Positions 8,074 to 16,486 of a stretch of DNA of 46,635 nucleotides are shown piece after piece. The DNA is from CAZOJJ01 sp964580105 (GTDB lineage: Bacteria > Bacteroidota > Rhodothermia > Rhodothermales > Rubricoccaceae). The stretch spans positions 1 to 46,635 of the forward strand of contig CAZOJJ010000023.1 of assembly GCA_964580105.1 (NCBI GenBank), in the 5' to 3' direction. The notes under the pieces were generated by a model. That model ran no database searches. It was not told the origin of the DNA and saw nothing but the letters and a program-made list of their open reading frames with translations. How positions within the stretch are numbered: position 1 is the first letter of the stretch; each line of letters begins with the position of its first letter. Position numbers and translations under genes: made by a program.

Positions 8074-9630
8074 ATGCCCCCTCTTCGGATGTTCGCCTCT
8101 GTCCTCGTGCTCTGCCTCCTCGTGGGCTGCGACACCACCGAGCCCAACCCCGGGCCGCCCGACTTCGACCCCGACACCGTCGACTACGACCAGGTTCAGT
8201 CGCTCGACTATGGCGACTACGTGCAGCCGCTCCTCGCCGCGCGGAACGTGTTCGCCCCCACCGCCACCGACGAGGCCGGTAACCTCGGCGACTACGAGTG
8301 GAGCGACGTGTTCGACTCCGAGTGGGGCGAAACCATCGTCCCGTTCGACGCCGAGCACAGCCTGCTCGTCCGCTTCATCGAGGACCTCGCAGACGACGTC
8401 GAGATTCCGTACCCCAACCTCCGCACGTTGCAGGACGACGAGGTCCGCTACCTCAAGCGCTGGATCGAGGCGGGCGCGAAGAACGACGAAGGGATGGTGC
8501 CCTACCACGACGCCGAGCACCTCCTCTACGCCGCCATCCAGGGCGCCAACACCGTCTCCATCATCGACGCCGAGCGGCGGCGCGTCATCCGGAACATCTA
8601 CTTCGACGACCTCGGCCTGCCCAGCGCGCCCAACGGCCCGCACTACATGGTCTTCATGCCCGACCGCAGCGCCGTCTTCGTCTCGCTCATCAACGCGAAC
8701 ACCGTCGCCAAGATCTCGGGCAGCCTGACGATGGACCCCTCGGACCCGGCCTACCTCCTCGGCGCGGCGACCGGTTTCACCACGCCCGGCATGATGGTGC
8801 TCGACCACGACGCCGGCCGCCTCTACGTCGGCCGCTCGACGGCCTCCACCCCCGGCACACCCGGCATCGGCGTCTTCGACCCGGAGACGATGGAGGAGAT
8901 CGAGGTCTTCGATCCCCAGTTCGACATCCCCCACGCCCTCGCCCTCACGCCGGACGGCGGTCACCTCCTCACGGCTCCGCTCACCGGCGATTTCGCCGTT
9001 TCCATCGACGCCAATACGGGCGACATCGTCAGCCAGGTGCCCGTCGGCGGCATGGCCGAGCTGGTCCACTTCAGCATCCTCCCCGACGGCACCCGCGCCA
9101 CGCTCACCGCCAACCCGGCCGACGGCAGCCCGGACAAGGTGCTCTTCTTCGACCTCGACGGCGGCGAACTCGACCTCCAGGGCGAGGTGGCCACCGGGGG
9201 CGAGCGCGCCTGGCACGCCCACCTCGACAGCGACGGCGTGACGGTCCTCGTCCCCAACAACGCCAGCCGCTCCGTCTCGATGATCGACGTGCCGTCGATG
9301 AGCCTCCGCCGCGTGGTCGAGAACGAGACCGAGGACGGTCCCTTCGCCCAGCCCTACGCCCCGGGCCCGACCCACGCCGGCGCCTTCTTCGTGTCCAACT
9401 CCAACCTCCAGGGCGCCTGGACGCCGCCGTACCCCTTCCGCGGCGAGGACGGCGAGCCGCTCCCGAACGACGCCTTCGGCAACGTGGTCGCCGTGGACCC
9501 GGAGACGGGCGAGGTGCTCAAGGTGATCCTGCTGGGCCACTATCCGTCCGGTATGGAGCACTGGCACGCGGGCGGCCACCACGGCGGAGGCCACCACGGC
9601 GCCCACGGCGGTACCCACAACGGGCACTGA
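8074..9630 (+). CDS. Beta-propeller lipoprotein with a haem-less cytochrome c-like N-terminal domain and His-rich tail
   Basis: A 518-residue protein with a lipoprotein signal (MPPLRMFASVLVLCLLVGC, lipobox LVGC). Residues about 45-145 match the layout of planctomycete-type cytochrome c domains: VQPLLAARN at the start and LQDDEVRYLKRWIEAGAKN at the end. Where CxxCH should bind haem there is NVFAPTA, so haem attachment is lost. The rest (about 150-490) is a seven-bladed-type propeller of the YVTN/cytochrome cd1 class, with blades such as YAAIQGANTVSIIDAERR and SRSVSMIDVPSMSLR. The C-terminus carries at least nine His in HWHAGGHHGGGHHGAHGG, a likely metal-binding tail. Function is unknown. The FG-GAP gene follows after a hairpin. 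Confidence 0.85.
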   Translation: MPPLRMFASVLVLCLLVGCDTTEPNPGPPDFDPDTVDYDQVQSLDYGDYVQPLLAARNVFAPTATDEAGNLGDYEWSDVFDSEWGETIVPFDAEHSLLVRFIEDLADDVEIPYPNLRTLQDDEVRYLKRWIEAGAKNDEGMVPYHDAEHLLYAAIQGANTVSIIDAERRRVIRNIYFDDLGLPSAPNGPHYMVFMPDRSAVFVSLINANTVAKISGSLTMDPSDPAYLLGAATGFTTPGMMVLDHDAGRLYVGRSTASTPGTPGIGVFDPETMEEIEVFDPQFDIPHALALTPDGGHLLTAPLTGDFAVSIDANTGDIVSQVPVGGMAELVHFSILPDGTRATLTANPADGSPDKVLFFDLDGGELDLQGEVATGGERAWHAHLDSDGVTVLVPNNASRSVSMIDVPSMSLRRVVENETEDGPFAQPYAPGPTHAGAFFVSNSNLQGAWTPPYPFRGEDGEPLPNDAFGNVVAVDPETGEVLKVILLGHYPSGMEHWHAGGHHGGGHHGAHGGTHNGH

Positions 9631-9659
9631 TTCTGCTCGCGCCCCGTCCAGAAACCTGC

Positions 9660-9693
9660 GCGGCGGCCTCCCGGTACGGCCGGAGGCCGCCGC
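9660..9693 (+). terminator. Perfect 12-bp hairpin between the propeller and FG-GAP genes
   Basis: GCGGCGGCCTCC (9660-9671) pairs with GGAGGCCGCCGC (9682-9693) around a 10-nt loop. There is no long T-run after it, so it may be a weak terminator or an RNA-stabilising hairpin before the gene at 9711. Confidence 0.5.
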
Positions 9694-9710
9694 TCTGCCG
9701 TCTACCCCTC

Positions 9711-11948
9711 ATGCGCCTCCTCCTTCCGCTCCTCCTCGTTATCGCCTCGGCCGTCTCGGCCCAGCCGCTCGACTTCGTCCGCCTCGTCGCTCCCTTCGAG
9801 GTGCGCGACCTCGACGGCACGCGGCTGCCGTACCCGTTCGTCGGCGGCTTCGGCGGCGTGGGTGCGCTCGGGCCGCGCTCCCAGCTCCTCGACCTCGACG
9901 CCGACGGCGACGCCGACCTGCTCACGACCGAGGGCCTCGGCGGCCTGGCCTACTACGAGAACGTCGGGCCGAGCGGCCCCGGCTTCGGCTTCGCGTGGAA
10001 GACCGACGCCCTCGACGGCATCCGCCCCGGCACCTGGTTCACGGCCGGCGACCTCGACGGCGACGGCGACTTCGACCTGCTCACGCAGGGCGCGCCCGGC
10101 CGCGTCCGCTACTACCGCAACGTGGGCACCCCCGAGGCGCCCCGCTTCGAGCTGGCGGCCGACGAGCTCCAGGCCGTCGGCGGCGGGCCCGTCACGAACG
10201 AGGACACCTCCGTCCCCCGCCTCGCCGACGTGGACGGCGACGGCGACCTCGACTTCCTCCACGGCCAGGCCGACCGGGGCCACATCACGTTCTTCCGCAA
10301 CGTCGGCGTCCAGAACGGGCTGCCCCGGTTCGAGTTCGTCACGAGCGACTGGGAGGGGATCGAGGTCTTCGAGCCGAACCCGAGCTGCGAGGCGCCCAAG
10401 ACGGGCGCGCCCTCCTCGACCGGCTTCATCGAGGGGCGCGGCTCGCTCCACGGCGCCAACGCCCTCACCCTCGCCGACCTCGACGCCGACGGCGACCTCG
10501 ACCTCTTCTGGGGCGACTTCTTCGCGCGCAGCCTCTTCTTCTTCCGCAACGACGGCGGCACGAGCGAGCCCGACTTCACGCTCGTCTCCGAGGTCTTCCC
10601 CCTCGACGAGCCGCTCACCTCCGGCGGCTACAACGTGCCCACCTTCGGCGACGTGGACGGCGACGGCGACCTCGACCTCGCCATCGGCATCCTCGGCGGC
10701 CTCTGCTCCACCGTCGAGAACAAGTTCGACAACCTCTTTCTTTACGAGAACACCGGTACGCCCGAGCACGCCACCTACGCGCTCCGCACCGAACGGCTGA
10801 TTTCAGGCATCGAGGTGGGCGACCGCGCCGTGCCCGCCCTGGCCGACCTCGACGGCGACGGCGACCTCGACCTGGTCGTCGGCAACGACCCGCTCGGCCT
10901 CCTCGGCTCCCAGCTCATCCGCTACGAGAACGTCGGCACCGCCGAGGCGCCCGCCTTTCGGCTGGTGGACCCCGACTGGCTCGGCCTCGAGTTCGACTAC
11001 GGCGCTTACGCCCCCGTCTTCGGCGACCTCGACGCCGACGGCGACCTCGACCTCCTCGTCGGCGGCTTCAACGGGCGCCTGGCCTACTTCGAAAACCGGG
11101 GTTCGGCGACGGACCCGGACTTCGTCCTCCTCGTTGACGGCGACGGCGAGCCGGCCGAATACCACGGCATCGACGTGGGCCAGTACATCCGCCCGACGCT
11201 GGGCGACGTGGACGGCGACGGCGACCTCGACCTCGTCACGGGCGAGTCGAACGGCCGCATCCGGCTCTACCGCAACGTCGGCACTCCGCAGGAGGCGCTG
11301 TTCGAGACCGCCCCCAACGGCGCGCCCACCGCGGCCGACGACGCCTACCGCGACGCCATCGGCCTCGGACTCGACCTCGGCAGCGACAGCAGCCCCCACT
11401 TCGCGGACGTGGACGGTGACGGCGACCTCGACCTCTTCGGGGGCACGGCCGACGGGACCATCCGCTTCTTCCGCAACACCGGCTCGGCTACGGCCCCGCA
11501 GTACGTCGAGGAAGAGGGCATCGAGGCCTTCCGCCCGAGCACGACGCCCGTGCTGGGCGACCTCGACGGCGACGGCGACCTCGACCTGGTCGCCGGGACG
11601 AAAAACGGGGGGCTGATGTACTGGAGCAACGGGGCCGTCGGCAACCCGGCCGTCGAACCCGGCGTGCCCGGCGGGCGGTCGATGAACCTCCGCGCGTTGC
11701 CGAACCCCTCCACCGGCGAGGTCACCTTCCGCTTCGACGGCGCGCTCCCGCCCGGCGACACGGCCCGCCTCGTCGTCTACGACGCCCTCGGGCAGCGCGT
11801 CGCGGCGCTGGCGGTGGCGGCGGGCGCGCAGGCCGTGACGTGGGGCGGCGCCGAGAGCACGCTTCTCGCCTCCGGCCACTACGTCGCCCGCCTCGAAGGG
11901 GCGGATGATGCGGTGCTGGCCTCCGCCTCGTTCACGCGGGTTCGATGA
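9711..11948 (+). CDS. Secreted FG-GAP/VCBS repeat protein with T9SS sorting domain
   Basis: A 745-residue exported protein. The signal peptide is MRLLLPLLLVIASAVSAQ. Ten copies of the calcium-binding motif DxDxDGDxDL (forms such as DVDGDGDLDL and DLDADGDLDL) are spaced about 50-75 residues apart, each followed by a strand and a YYENVGT or FFRNxGxxxxP motif, as expected for an integrin-like FG-GAP propeller. The last 85 residues form a type A sorting domain, beginning LPNPSTGEVTF and containing VVYDALGQRVAAL and ASGHYVARLEG, which directs export through the type IX system. It is likely a surface or extracellular adhesion or binding protein; the ligand is unknown. Confidence 0.92.
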   Translation: MRLLLPLLLVIASAVSAQPLDFVRLVAPFEVRDLDGTRLPYPFVGGFGGVGALGPRSQLLDLDADGDADLLTTEGLGGLAYYENVGPSGPGFGFAWKTDALDGIRPGTWFTAGDLDGDGDFDLLTQGAPGRVRYYRNVGTPEAPRFELAADELQAVGGGPVTNEDTSVPRLADVDGDGDLDFLHGQADRGHITFFRNVGVQNGLPRFEFVTSDWEGIEVFEPNPSCEAPKTGAPSSTGFIEGRGSLHGANALTLADLDADGDLDLFWGDFFARSLFFFRNDGGTSEPDFTLVSEVFPLDEPLTSGGYNVPTFGDVDGDGDLDLAIGILGGLCSTVENKFDNLFLYENTGTPEHATYALRTERLISGIEVGDRAVPALADLDGDGDLDLVVGNDPLGLLGSQLIRYENVGTAEAPAFRLVDPDWLGLEFDYGAYAPVFGDLDADGDLDLLVGGFNGRLAYFENRGSATDPDFVLLVDGDGEPAEYHGIDVGQYIRPTLGDVDGDGDLDLVTGESNGRIRLYRNVGTPQEALFETAPNGAPTAADDAYRDAIGLGLDLGSDSSPHFADVDGDGDLDLFGGTADGTIRFFRNTGSATAPQYVEEEGIEAFRPSTTPVLGDLDGDGDLDLVAGTKNGGLMYWSNGAVGNPAVEPGVPGGRSMNLRALPNPSTGEVTFRFDGALPPGDTARLVVYDALGQRVAALAVAAGAQAVTWGGAESTLLASGHYVARLEGADDAVLASASFTRVR

Positions 11949-11986
11949 GCCGGCAGGGGCGCACGCACGGCGCCCCTGCGGAGCCG

Positions 11987-12016
11987 AGGCGGGCGTCCTC
12001 AAGGCGGGCGTCCTCA
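11987..12016. repeat. 15-nt tandem duplication spanning the corA stop codon
   Basis: AGGCGGGCGTCCTCA occurs at 11987-12001 and 12002-12016. The final TCA of the second unit is the complement of the corA TGA stop, so each unit carries a copy of the stop. Confidence 0.95.
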
Positions 12017-13252
12017 GATCCACCCCCGGCGGCGGAAGTACAGCAGCGTCCCGGCCGTGATCACGGCCAGCGCGCCGAGGAAGACGAAGTAGCCGTTCCG
12101 GTACTGGAGCTCCGGGATGTAGGCGAAGTTCATCCCGTAGAGTCCGGTCAGGAAGGAGAGCGGGATGAAGATGGTGCCGACGACGGTGAGCACCTTCATC
12201 ACCTCGTTCATCTTGTGGCTGAGCGCCGAGAGGTACAGGTCGGCCAGCCCTGCCAGCACGTCCCGCAGCGACTCGATGATGTCCACGGCCTGCACGAGGT
12301 GGTCGTAGACGTCGCGGAGGTAGACGCGGGTGCGGGGGGTGATGCCCGGGGTGTCCTCCCGCATCAGCGCCGTGAGCACCTCGCGGAGCGGCCAGATGGA
12401 CCGCCGGAGGATGACGACCTCGCGGCGGAGCGCGCTGAGCGCCTCCTGGACGGCCGGACCCGGATTGTCGAAGACGAGATCCTCGAACAGCTCCGTGGCG
12501 TCGCCGACGTGTTCCAGCGTGACGTAGTAGTGATCCACCACGACGTCGAGGAGGGCGTAGAGGAGGTAGTCCGGCCCCTGGTCGCGGATGGTGCCACTCC
12601 TCTGGCGGAGCCGCTCGCGGACGGGCTCGAACACGTCGCCTCTGTCCTCCTGGAAGGAAAGCACGTAGCCCGGCCCGAGCACGAACGACACCTGCTCCAC
12701 GTCGTGGCCCGGCTGTCCCGAACAGTAGGCTTCGGTGGGGTCGCCTTCGAGCGGGCGCACCATCTTGAGCAGGACGAAGAGGTAGCCGTCGTAGGGGTCC
12801 GCCTTTGGCCGCTGCGTGGTGTGCGTGAGGTCTTCCTGCACGAGCGGGTGCAGCCCGAACGCCGTGCCGAGCCGGGCGACGGCGTCGAGGTCGCGGACGC
12901 CGTCGAGGTTGACCCACGTCACGCCGGGCGCCTCGGCGAGCCGCCGGGCCTGCTCGGTCGTCGCATCGCCGAGCTCCTCGAAGTGCTCGCCGTCGTAGTG
13001 GAGGACGGACAGGCGGGCCGGCGGTGGGGGTTCGGCGAGAGGGTCTGCCACCATCGTGCCCGGCGGCAGCCCGATGGTGTGGGAGCGCCGGTCCACGAGG
13101 CGCATGGGCGCCGTGACGAGCTTCCCGGCCTCGCGCAGGAGGTTCCGGCTCTCGCGGCGAGTCCGGGCCATCTTCCGGAGCCCCTCGCGGCGGAGGCGGC
13201 GGGCCGCGCGGCCGAGGAGCGAGGGGTTGGGCGGCGGAGCGGGGGACGCCAT
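12014..13252 (-). CDS. corA: Magnesium/cobalt transporter CorA
   Basis: A 412-residue inner-membrane divalent-cation channel. A long soluble N-terminal domain (to about residue 340) ends in the stalk helix, followed by two membrane helices. The selectivity signature GMN is at residues 373-375 (TGLYGMNFAYIPEL), and the C-terminus is the basic YFRRRGWI typical of the family. The ATG at 13252 lies 5 nt after the stop of the LapA-like gene, so the two are probably cotranscribed. The stop codon is duplicated by a 15-nt tandem repeat. Confidence 0.96.
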   Translation of the reverse strand: MASPAPPPNPSLLGRAARRLRREGLRKMARTRRESRNLLREAGKLVTAPMRLVDRRSHTIGLPPGTMVADPLAEPPPPARLSVLHYDGEHFEELGDATTEQARRLAEAPGVTWVNLDGVRDLDAVARLGTAFGLHPLVQEDLTHTTQRPKADPYDGYLFVLLKMVRPLEGDPTEAYCSGQPGHDVEQVSFVLGPGYVLSFQEDRGDVFEPVRERLRQRSGTIRDQGPDYLLYALLDVVVDHYYVTLEHVGDATELFEDLVFDNPGPAVQEALSALRREVVILRRSIWPLREVLTALMREDTPGITPRTRVYLRDVYDHLVQAVDIIESLRDVLAGLADLYLSALSHKMNEVMKVLTVVGTIFIPLSFLTGLYGMNFAYIPELQYRNGYFVFLGALAVITAGTLLYFRRRGWI

Positions 13253-13257
13253 CGGGC

Positions 13258-13716
13258 TCAGGGCTCCGTCGGCGGCGGCGTGTCGCGGCGGATGGCCTCG
13301 GTGCGGCGGGCGACCTCGTCGGCGAGGCGCTGGGTTTCGGCGGCGTCCTGCTCGGCGGCCATGGCGGCAGCGCGGGCCTCGGGGTCCACGGCTTCGCGGC
13401 GGGCCGTGGCCGCCTCCGCACGGGCCTCGGCCGCCTTCGCCTCGGCGCGCACGGCGGTGCCCTGGGCGGCGTCGATCTCGGCGAGGCGCTTCTCCGCCTT
13501 CCGCGCCCGCATGCCCGCTCCGATGCGGCCGGGCACGGAAGCGAGGACGCCGATGAGGACGCCGAGGAGGAGCGTCGAGATGAGGACGACCGGCGTGGTG
13601 CTCACGAGCTGGCTGTCCGTGAACGGAATGGCGAGCCGCATCTCGCCGGGGTTGGAGGTGGCGAAGACCACCGCCACGAGGGCGATCAGGAGCGAGAGGA
13701 TGAGGGCGAAGCGCAT
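13258..13716 (-). CDS. LapA-domain membrane protein with Ala/Glu-rich coiled-coil tail
   Basis: A 152-residue protein. Two hydrophobic helices (about residues 3-20 and 41-61) flank the short loop ATSNPGEMRLAIPF, the arrangement of the lipopolysaccharide assembly protein A (LapA, DUF1049) domain. The rest is a soluble heptad-rich tail dense in Ala, Glu and Arg, probably a coiled coil. E. coli LapA takes part in envelope LPS regulation, but this copy has no LapB neighbour, so that role is not implied. It sits 5 nt upstream of corA on the same strand. Confidence 0.75.
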   Translation of the reverse strand: MRFALILSLLIALVAVVFATSNPGEMRLAIPFTDSQLVSTTPVVLISTLLLGVLIGVLASVPGRIGAGMRARKAEKRLAEIDAAQGTAVRAEAKAAEARAEAATARREAVDPEARAAAMAAEQDAAETQRLADEVARRTEAIRRDTPPPTEP

Positions 13717-13916
13717 GGGAGAAGAGGTGGGTGAGCGGAGAGGGGCCGGTGGTACGCAAGAAACCGGAAAAAGTCCGTTCGTAGCAAGAGCGGGTCGGCG
13801 CCGGCCCGGCGCGCGCATCGGCCCGGCGTCGTGGGAAAGAACGCCCGGGCGGGCAGCGGGCGGGGGCAGCAGGCGGTGGAAAACGAAAGGGTAACGAGAA
13901 AGCCCCCGCTGCCCTC

Positions 13917-13947
13917 TTGGGCTGGTCCGCCCTTTGCCGTAGGTTCC
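13917..13947 (+). promoter_or_regulatory. Putative promoter for the 55-residue membrane protein
   Basis: A TTG at 13917-13919 is followed after 20 nt by TAGGTTCC (13940-13947), which lies 26 nt before the ATG at 13974. Spacing and sequence resemble the Bacteroidota -33/-7 promoter. This supports the small ORF as a real gene. Confidence 0.5.
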
Positions 13948-13973
13948 GCACGTCGCCCCAACCTCCGTCCCCC

Positions 13974-14141
13974 ATGTCGTCCCCCCGACGCTCTTCCGGC
14001 CCGCTGGGCTGGCTCGCCGCCCTCGGCCTGGCCTGCCTCGCCTCCTCGGTGCTGCTGCGCCGTCGCCCGGCTCCCGCCGGCGGCATTCCGACCTACCTCT
14101 ACCAGGGCTCCGACGAGTTCCAGCGTCTCTGCTATCGCTGA
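13974..14141 (+). CDS. Small single-helix membrane protein, unknown function
   Basis: A 55-residue ORF with one hydrophobic segment (GWLAALGLACLASSVLL, about residues 10-26) followed by a basic RRRP and a short tail ending in LYQGSDEFQRLCYR. No family is recognised. It has its own promoter-like element and clean intergenic space on both sides; the 257 bases upstream, shared with the divergent LapA-like gene, otherwise show nothing. The start and reality of the gene remain moderately supported. Confidence 0.5.
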   Translation: MSSPRRSSGPLGWLAALGLACLASSVLLRRRPAPAGGIPTYLYQGSDEFQRLCYR

Positions 14142-14233
14142 GTCCTCGGGCGCGAAACGGAACGGCCCACCGCGGGTTTGAGGCATTTCCGTAACCCGGC
14201 TGCGCCCTCCCCGGGGTGGTAGCCCGCCCCGGA

Positions 14234-14770
14234 ATGCCCCGCTCGTTCTCCCTCACCTGGTTCCTCGTCGCCGTCGCCCTGGCGGGGTGTGGCCTCCCGC
14301 GCGATCCAGAGGGCACGCTCGACCGGGTCCGGGGCGACACGCTTCGGGTCGGCGTCACCGAGGCGCCTCCGTTCGTCGTGCGGCGCGGCGCGGCGGGCAT
14401 CCCCGGCGGCGTCGAGGCCGCGCTCGTCCAGGCGTTCGCCGACTCGCTGGGGGCCGTCGTGGCGTGGCACTGGGGTCCGGCCGAGGCGCACTTCGAGGCG
14501 CTGAAGCGGTACGAACTCGATCTCGTGGCCGCCGGTCTCACCGCCGCGACGCCCTGGAAGGCGCACGTCGGCCTGACGCGGCCCTACCACACGGCGCACG
14601 AGGCCAGGGGAAGGGCCAGGGGAAGGGAGCCGGGACGGCGCCTCCGGACGGTCGAGCACACGCTGGCCGTACCGCCCGGCGAGAACGGGTTCCTGCACGC
14701 GCTCGAAGGCTTCCTCGAGCCGCGCCGCCGGGCCGTCGAGGCCGCGCTGGTGCGGGAGGCTGTCCCGTGA
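14234..14770 (+). CDS. Solute-binding lipoprotein (SBP_bac_3 type) lacking the second lobe
   Basis: A 178-residue protein with lipoprotein signal MPRSFSLTWFLVAVALAGCG. GDTLRVGVTEAPPFV, the LVQAFADSLG helix and YELDLVAAGLTAATPWKAHVGLTRPY match lobe 1 of family 3 periplasmic binding proteins (amino-acid ABC receptors or MltF-like). The usual lobe 2 (about 80 residues with the GTxxE-type motif) is missing. The chain jumps through HEARGRARGREPGRR, part of a 12-nt repeat, to a normal family ending (LAVPPGENGFLHALEGFL). It looks like an in-frame internal deletion and may not bind ligand normally. Its TGA overlaps the GTG of the cation transporter, so the two are translationally coupled. Confidence 0.75.
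   Translation: MPRSFSLTWFLVAVALAGCGLPRDPEGTLDRVRGDTLRVGVTEAPPFVVRRGAAGIPGGVEAALVQAFADSLGAVVAWHWGPAEAHFEALKRYELDLVAAGLTAATPWKAHVGLTRPYHTAHEARGRARGREPGRRLRTVEHTLAVPPGENGFLHALEGFLEPRRRAVEAALVREAVP
14602..14625. repeat. 12-nt tandem duplication at the deletion joint of the solute-binding gene
   Basis: GGCCAGGGGAAG occurs at 14602-14613 and 14614-14625. It encodes the ARGRARGRE linker exactly where lobe 2 of the binding protein is missing. Confidence 0.9.
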
Positions 14771-15744
14771 AGCTCCGTGAGACGTACGCTCTTCCGCCCG
14801 ACAAGGAGGCGTTGCTCCAGAAAGCGAAGCGCCTGGAGTGGGCCACCATCGCCGCGCTGCTCTCCATCATCGTCGTGATGTACCTCGCGATGGGGGCGAG
14901 CCAGGCGATGAAGACGGCCTGGATCGAGGACGTGCTGAGTCTCGTCCCCCCGGTCCTCTTCCTCGTCGCCCTCCGCAAGCGGAACGCGCCGCCGAGCGCA
15001 CGCTTCCCCTACGGCCACCGCCGCGTCGTCATCCTCGCCTTCCTCGGCGCCGCCGTCGCCCTGCTGCTCGTCGGCCTCTTCGTGCTCTACGACGGTGTGA
15101 CGGCGCTCGTGAGCGCCGAGCACCCGACCATCGGCACGATGCGGCTGTTCGGGCACGACGTCTGGATGGGCTGGGTGATGATCGCCGCCCTCGTCTACAG
15201 CGCGATCCTGCCCGTCGTCCTCGGGCGGATGAAGCTGCCGCTGGCGGAGGCGACCCACGAGAAGGTGCTCCACGCCGACGCCGACATGAACAAGGCCGAC
15301 TGGATGACCGGCCTCGCCGCCATCGTCGGCATCCTCGGCGTCGGCCTCGGCTTCTGGTGGGCCGACGCCGTGGCCGCCATCGTGATCTCGCTCGACATCG
15401 TGCGGGACGGGTTCAAGAACATCCGGCGGGCGCTCGGCGACCTCATGGACGCGCGGCCGACGAACGTGGACGGTCGGACGATGAGCGACCTCCCGCGCCG
15501 GCTCCGCGAGCGCCTCCTCAGCCTCGACTGGGTGGCCGATGCCGACGTCCGGCTCCGCGAGGAGGGCCACGTCGTCTCCGGCGAGGCCTTCGTCGTTCCC
15601 ACCACCGAGGCGGGGCTGGTGGAGCGCCTCGCCCGTGCGGCCGAGGATCTTCAGGGGGTGGACTGGCGGGTCTACGAGATCGTCGTGGTGCCCGTCGCCA
15701 GCCTGGCGCCGCAGGCGTTTCTGGACGAAGACGAGACGGGCTGA
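14767..15744 (+). CDS. Cation diffusion facilitator family transporter
   Basis: A 325-residue membrane protein of the CDF type (zinc, iron or manganese efflux). It has about five to six membrane helices, the family PYGHRR motif after helix 2 (SARFPYGHRRVVILA), the HADADMNKADW metal site in helix 5, and a cytoplasmic ferredoxin-like domain from about residue 225. In helix 2 the usual DxxxD pair is replaced by EDVLSLVPP, so the metal site differs from the zinc type. The GTG start at 14767 overlaps the TGA of the binding-protein gene (GTGA), which decides the start. Confidence 0.9.
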   Translation: MKLRETYALPPDKEALLQKAKRLEWATIAALLSIIVVMYLAMGASQAMKTAWIEDVLSLVPPVLFLVALRKRNAPPSARFPYGHRRVVILAFLGAAVALLLVGLFVLYDGVTALVSAEHPTIGTMRLFGHDVWMGWVMIAALVYSAILPVVLGRMKLPLAEATHEKVLHADADMNKADWMTGLAAIVGILGVGLGFWWADAVAAIVISLDIVRDGFKNIRRALGDLMDARPTNVDGRTMSDLPRRLRERLLSLDWVADADVRLREEGHVVSGEAFVVPTTEAGLVERLARAAEDLQGVDWRVYEIVVVPVASLAPQAFLDEDETG

Positions 15745-15758
15745 GCGGCCCGCGCGCC

Positions 15759-15766
15759 TATATTCC
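15759..15766 (+). promoter_or_regulatory. Putative -7 box upstream of the NfeD-flotillin pair
   Basis: TATATTCC lies 88 nt before the ATG at 15854. It fits the recurring TAnnTTCC form. No clear -33 element is visible. Confidence 0.35.
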
Positions 15767-15853
15767 GGGGCGGGCGGCGGGGCGAAGAGGCAACGTAACC
15801 CGCCGTGCGCCCGCGCGTAGCCCGAGGCGTCGCTCACTCACCCCTGGACGACC

Positions 15854-16450
15854 ATGACCACGCTCTACTGGATCTGCCTCGTCGGCGGCCTCGTGTTCTC
15901 CGTGCTGGCCGTGTTCCTGGGGGATCTGCTCGACGGCGTCTTCGACGGCCTCGACGGCGCGTTCGACGCCGTCGACCTCGACGGCGTGCTCGACCCGCTC
16001 TCCTTCGTGGGCGGGCTCACCGCCTTCGGCGGCGCGGGCGTGCTCCTCGACGCCTATACCGGCCTGGCGCCGGCCACCGGCGCGGCGCTGGCGGCCGGCC
16101 TCGGCCTCGCCCTCGCCCTCGTCATGCACGTCGCCTACGTCAAGCCGATGAAGGAGAGCGAGAACTCGACGGGGTTCTCCGTGCGCGAGTACGCCGGGAA
16201 GATCGGCGAGGTCAACACGGCCATCCCCGCCGACGGCTACGGCGAGGTGCTCGTCCGCATGGGCGCGAGCGTCACGTTCCAGCCCGCCGCGTCCTTCGAC
16301 GGCACGCCGCTGCCGACGGGCACGCAGGTCGTCGTCGTCGAGGTGGACCCGGACGGGGCGCTCCGCGTGGCGCGCCTGGAGGACGAGCCCGACGAGCCCC
16401 TGCCGCTTCCGGCGGCCGAAACCCCGCGCCTGCCCGCGCCGGCGGCCTAG
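15854..16450 (+). CDS. NfeD-like membrane protein partnering flotillin
   Basis: A 198-residue protein with two to three hydrophobic helices (about residues 4-24, 54-68 and 75-95) and a C-terminal beta domain (about 115-178). VREYAGKIGEVNTAIPADGYGEV and GTQVVVVEVDPDGALRVARLE resemble the OB-fold of NfeD/YqiJ proteins. Such proteins are encoded next to flotillins and act with them in membrane microdomains. The flotillin gene follows after 36 nt, which supports the call. An Asp/Gly/Leu-rich segment, GVFDGLDGAFDAVDLDGVLD, near residue 30 is unusual. Confidence 0.75.
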   Translation: MTTLYWICLVGGLVFSVLAVFLGDLLDGVFDGLDGAFDAVDLDGVLDPLSFVGGLTAFGGAGVLLDAYTGLAPATGAALAAGLGLALALVMHVAYVKPMKESENSTGFSVREYAGKIGEVNTAIPADGYGEVLVRMGASVTFQPAASFDGTPLPTGTQVVVVEVDPDGALRVARLEDEPDEPLPLPAAETPRLPAPAA

Positions 16451-16486
16451 CCCCTTTTCGTCTCCCATCGCTTTCCGAGAACGGAC

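Noticed and set aside
10200..11600. Repeated GACCTCGACGGCGACGGCGACCTCG-like DNA as a minisatellite
   Set aside because: The repeats are 150-220 bases apart and code for the DxDGDGDxD calcium motifs; they reflect protein structure.
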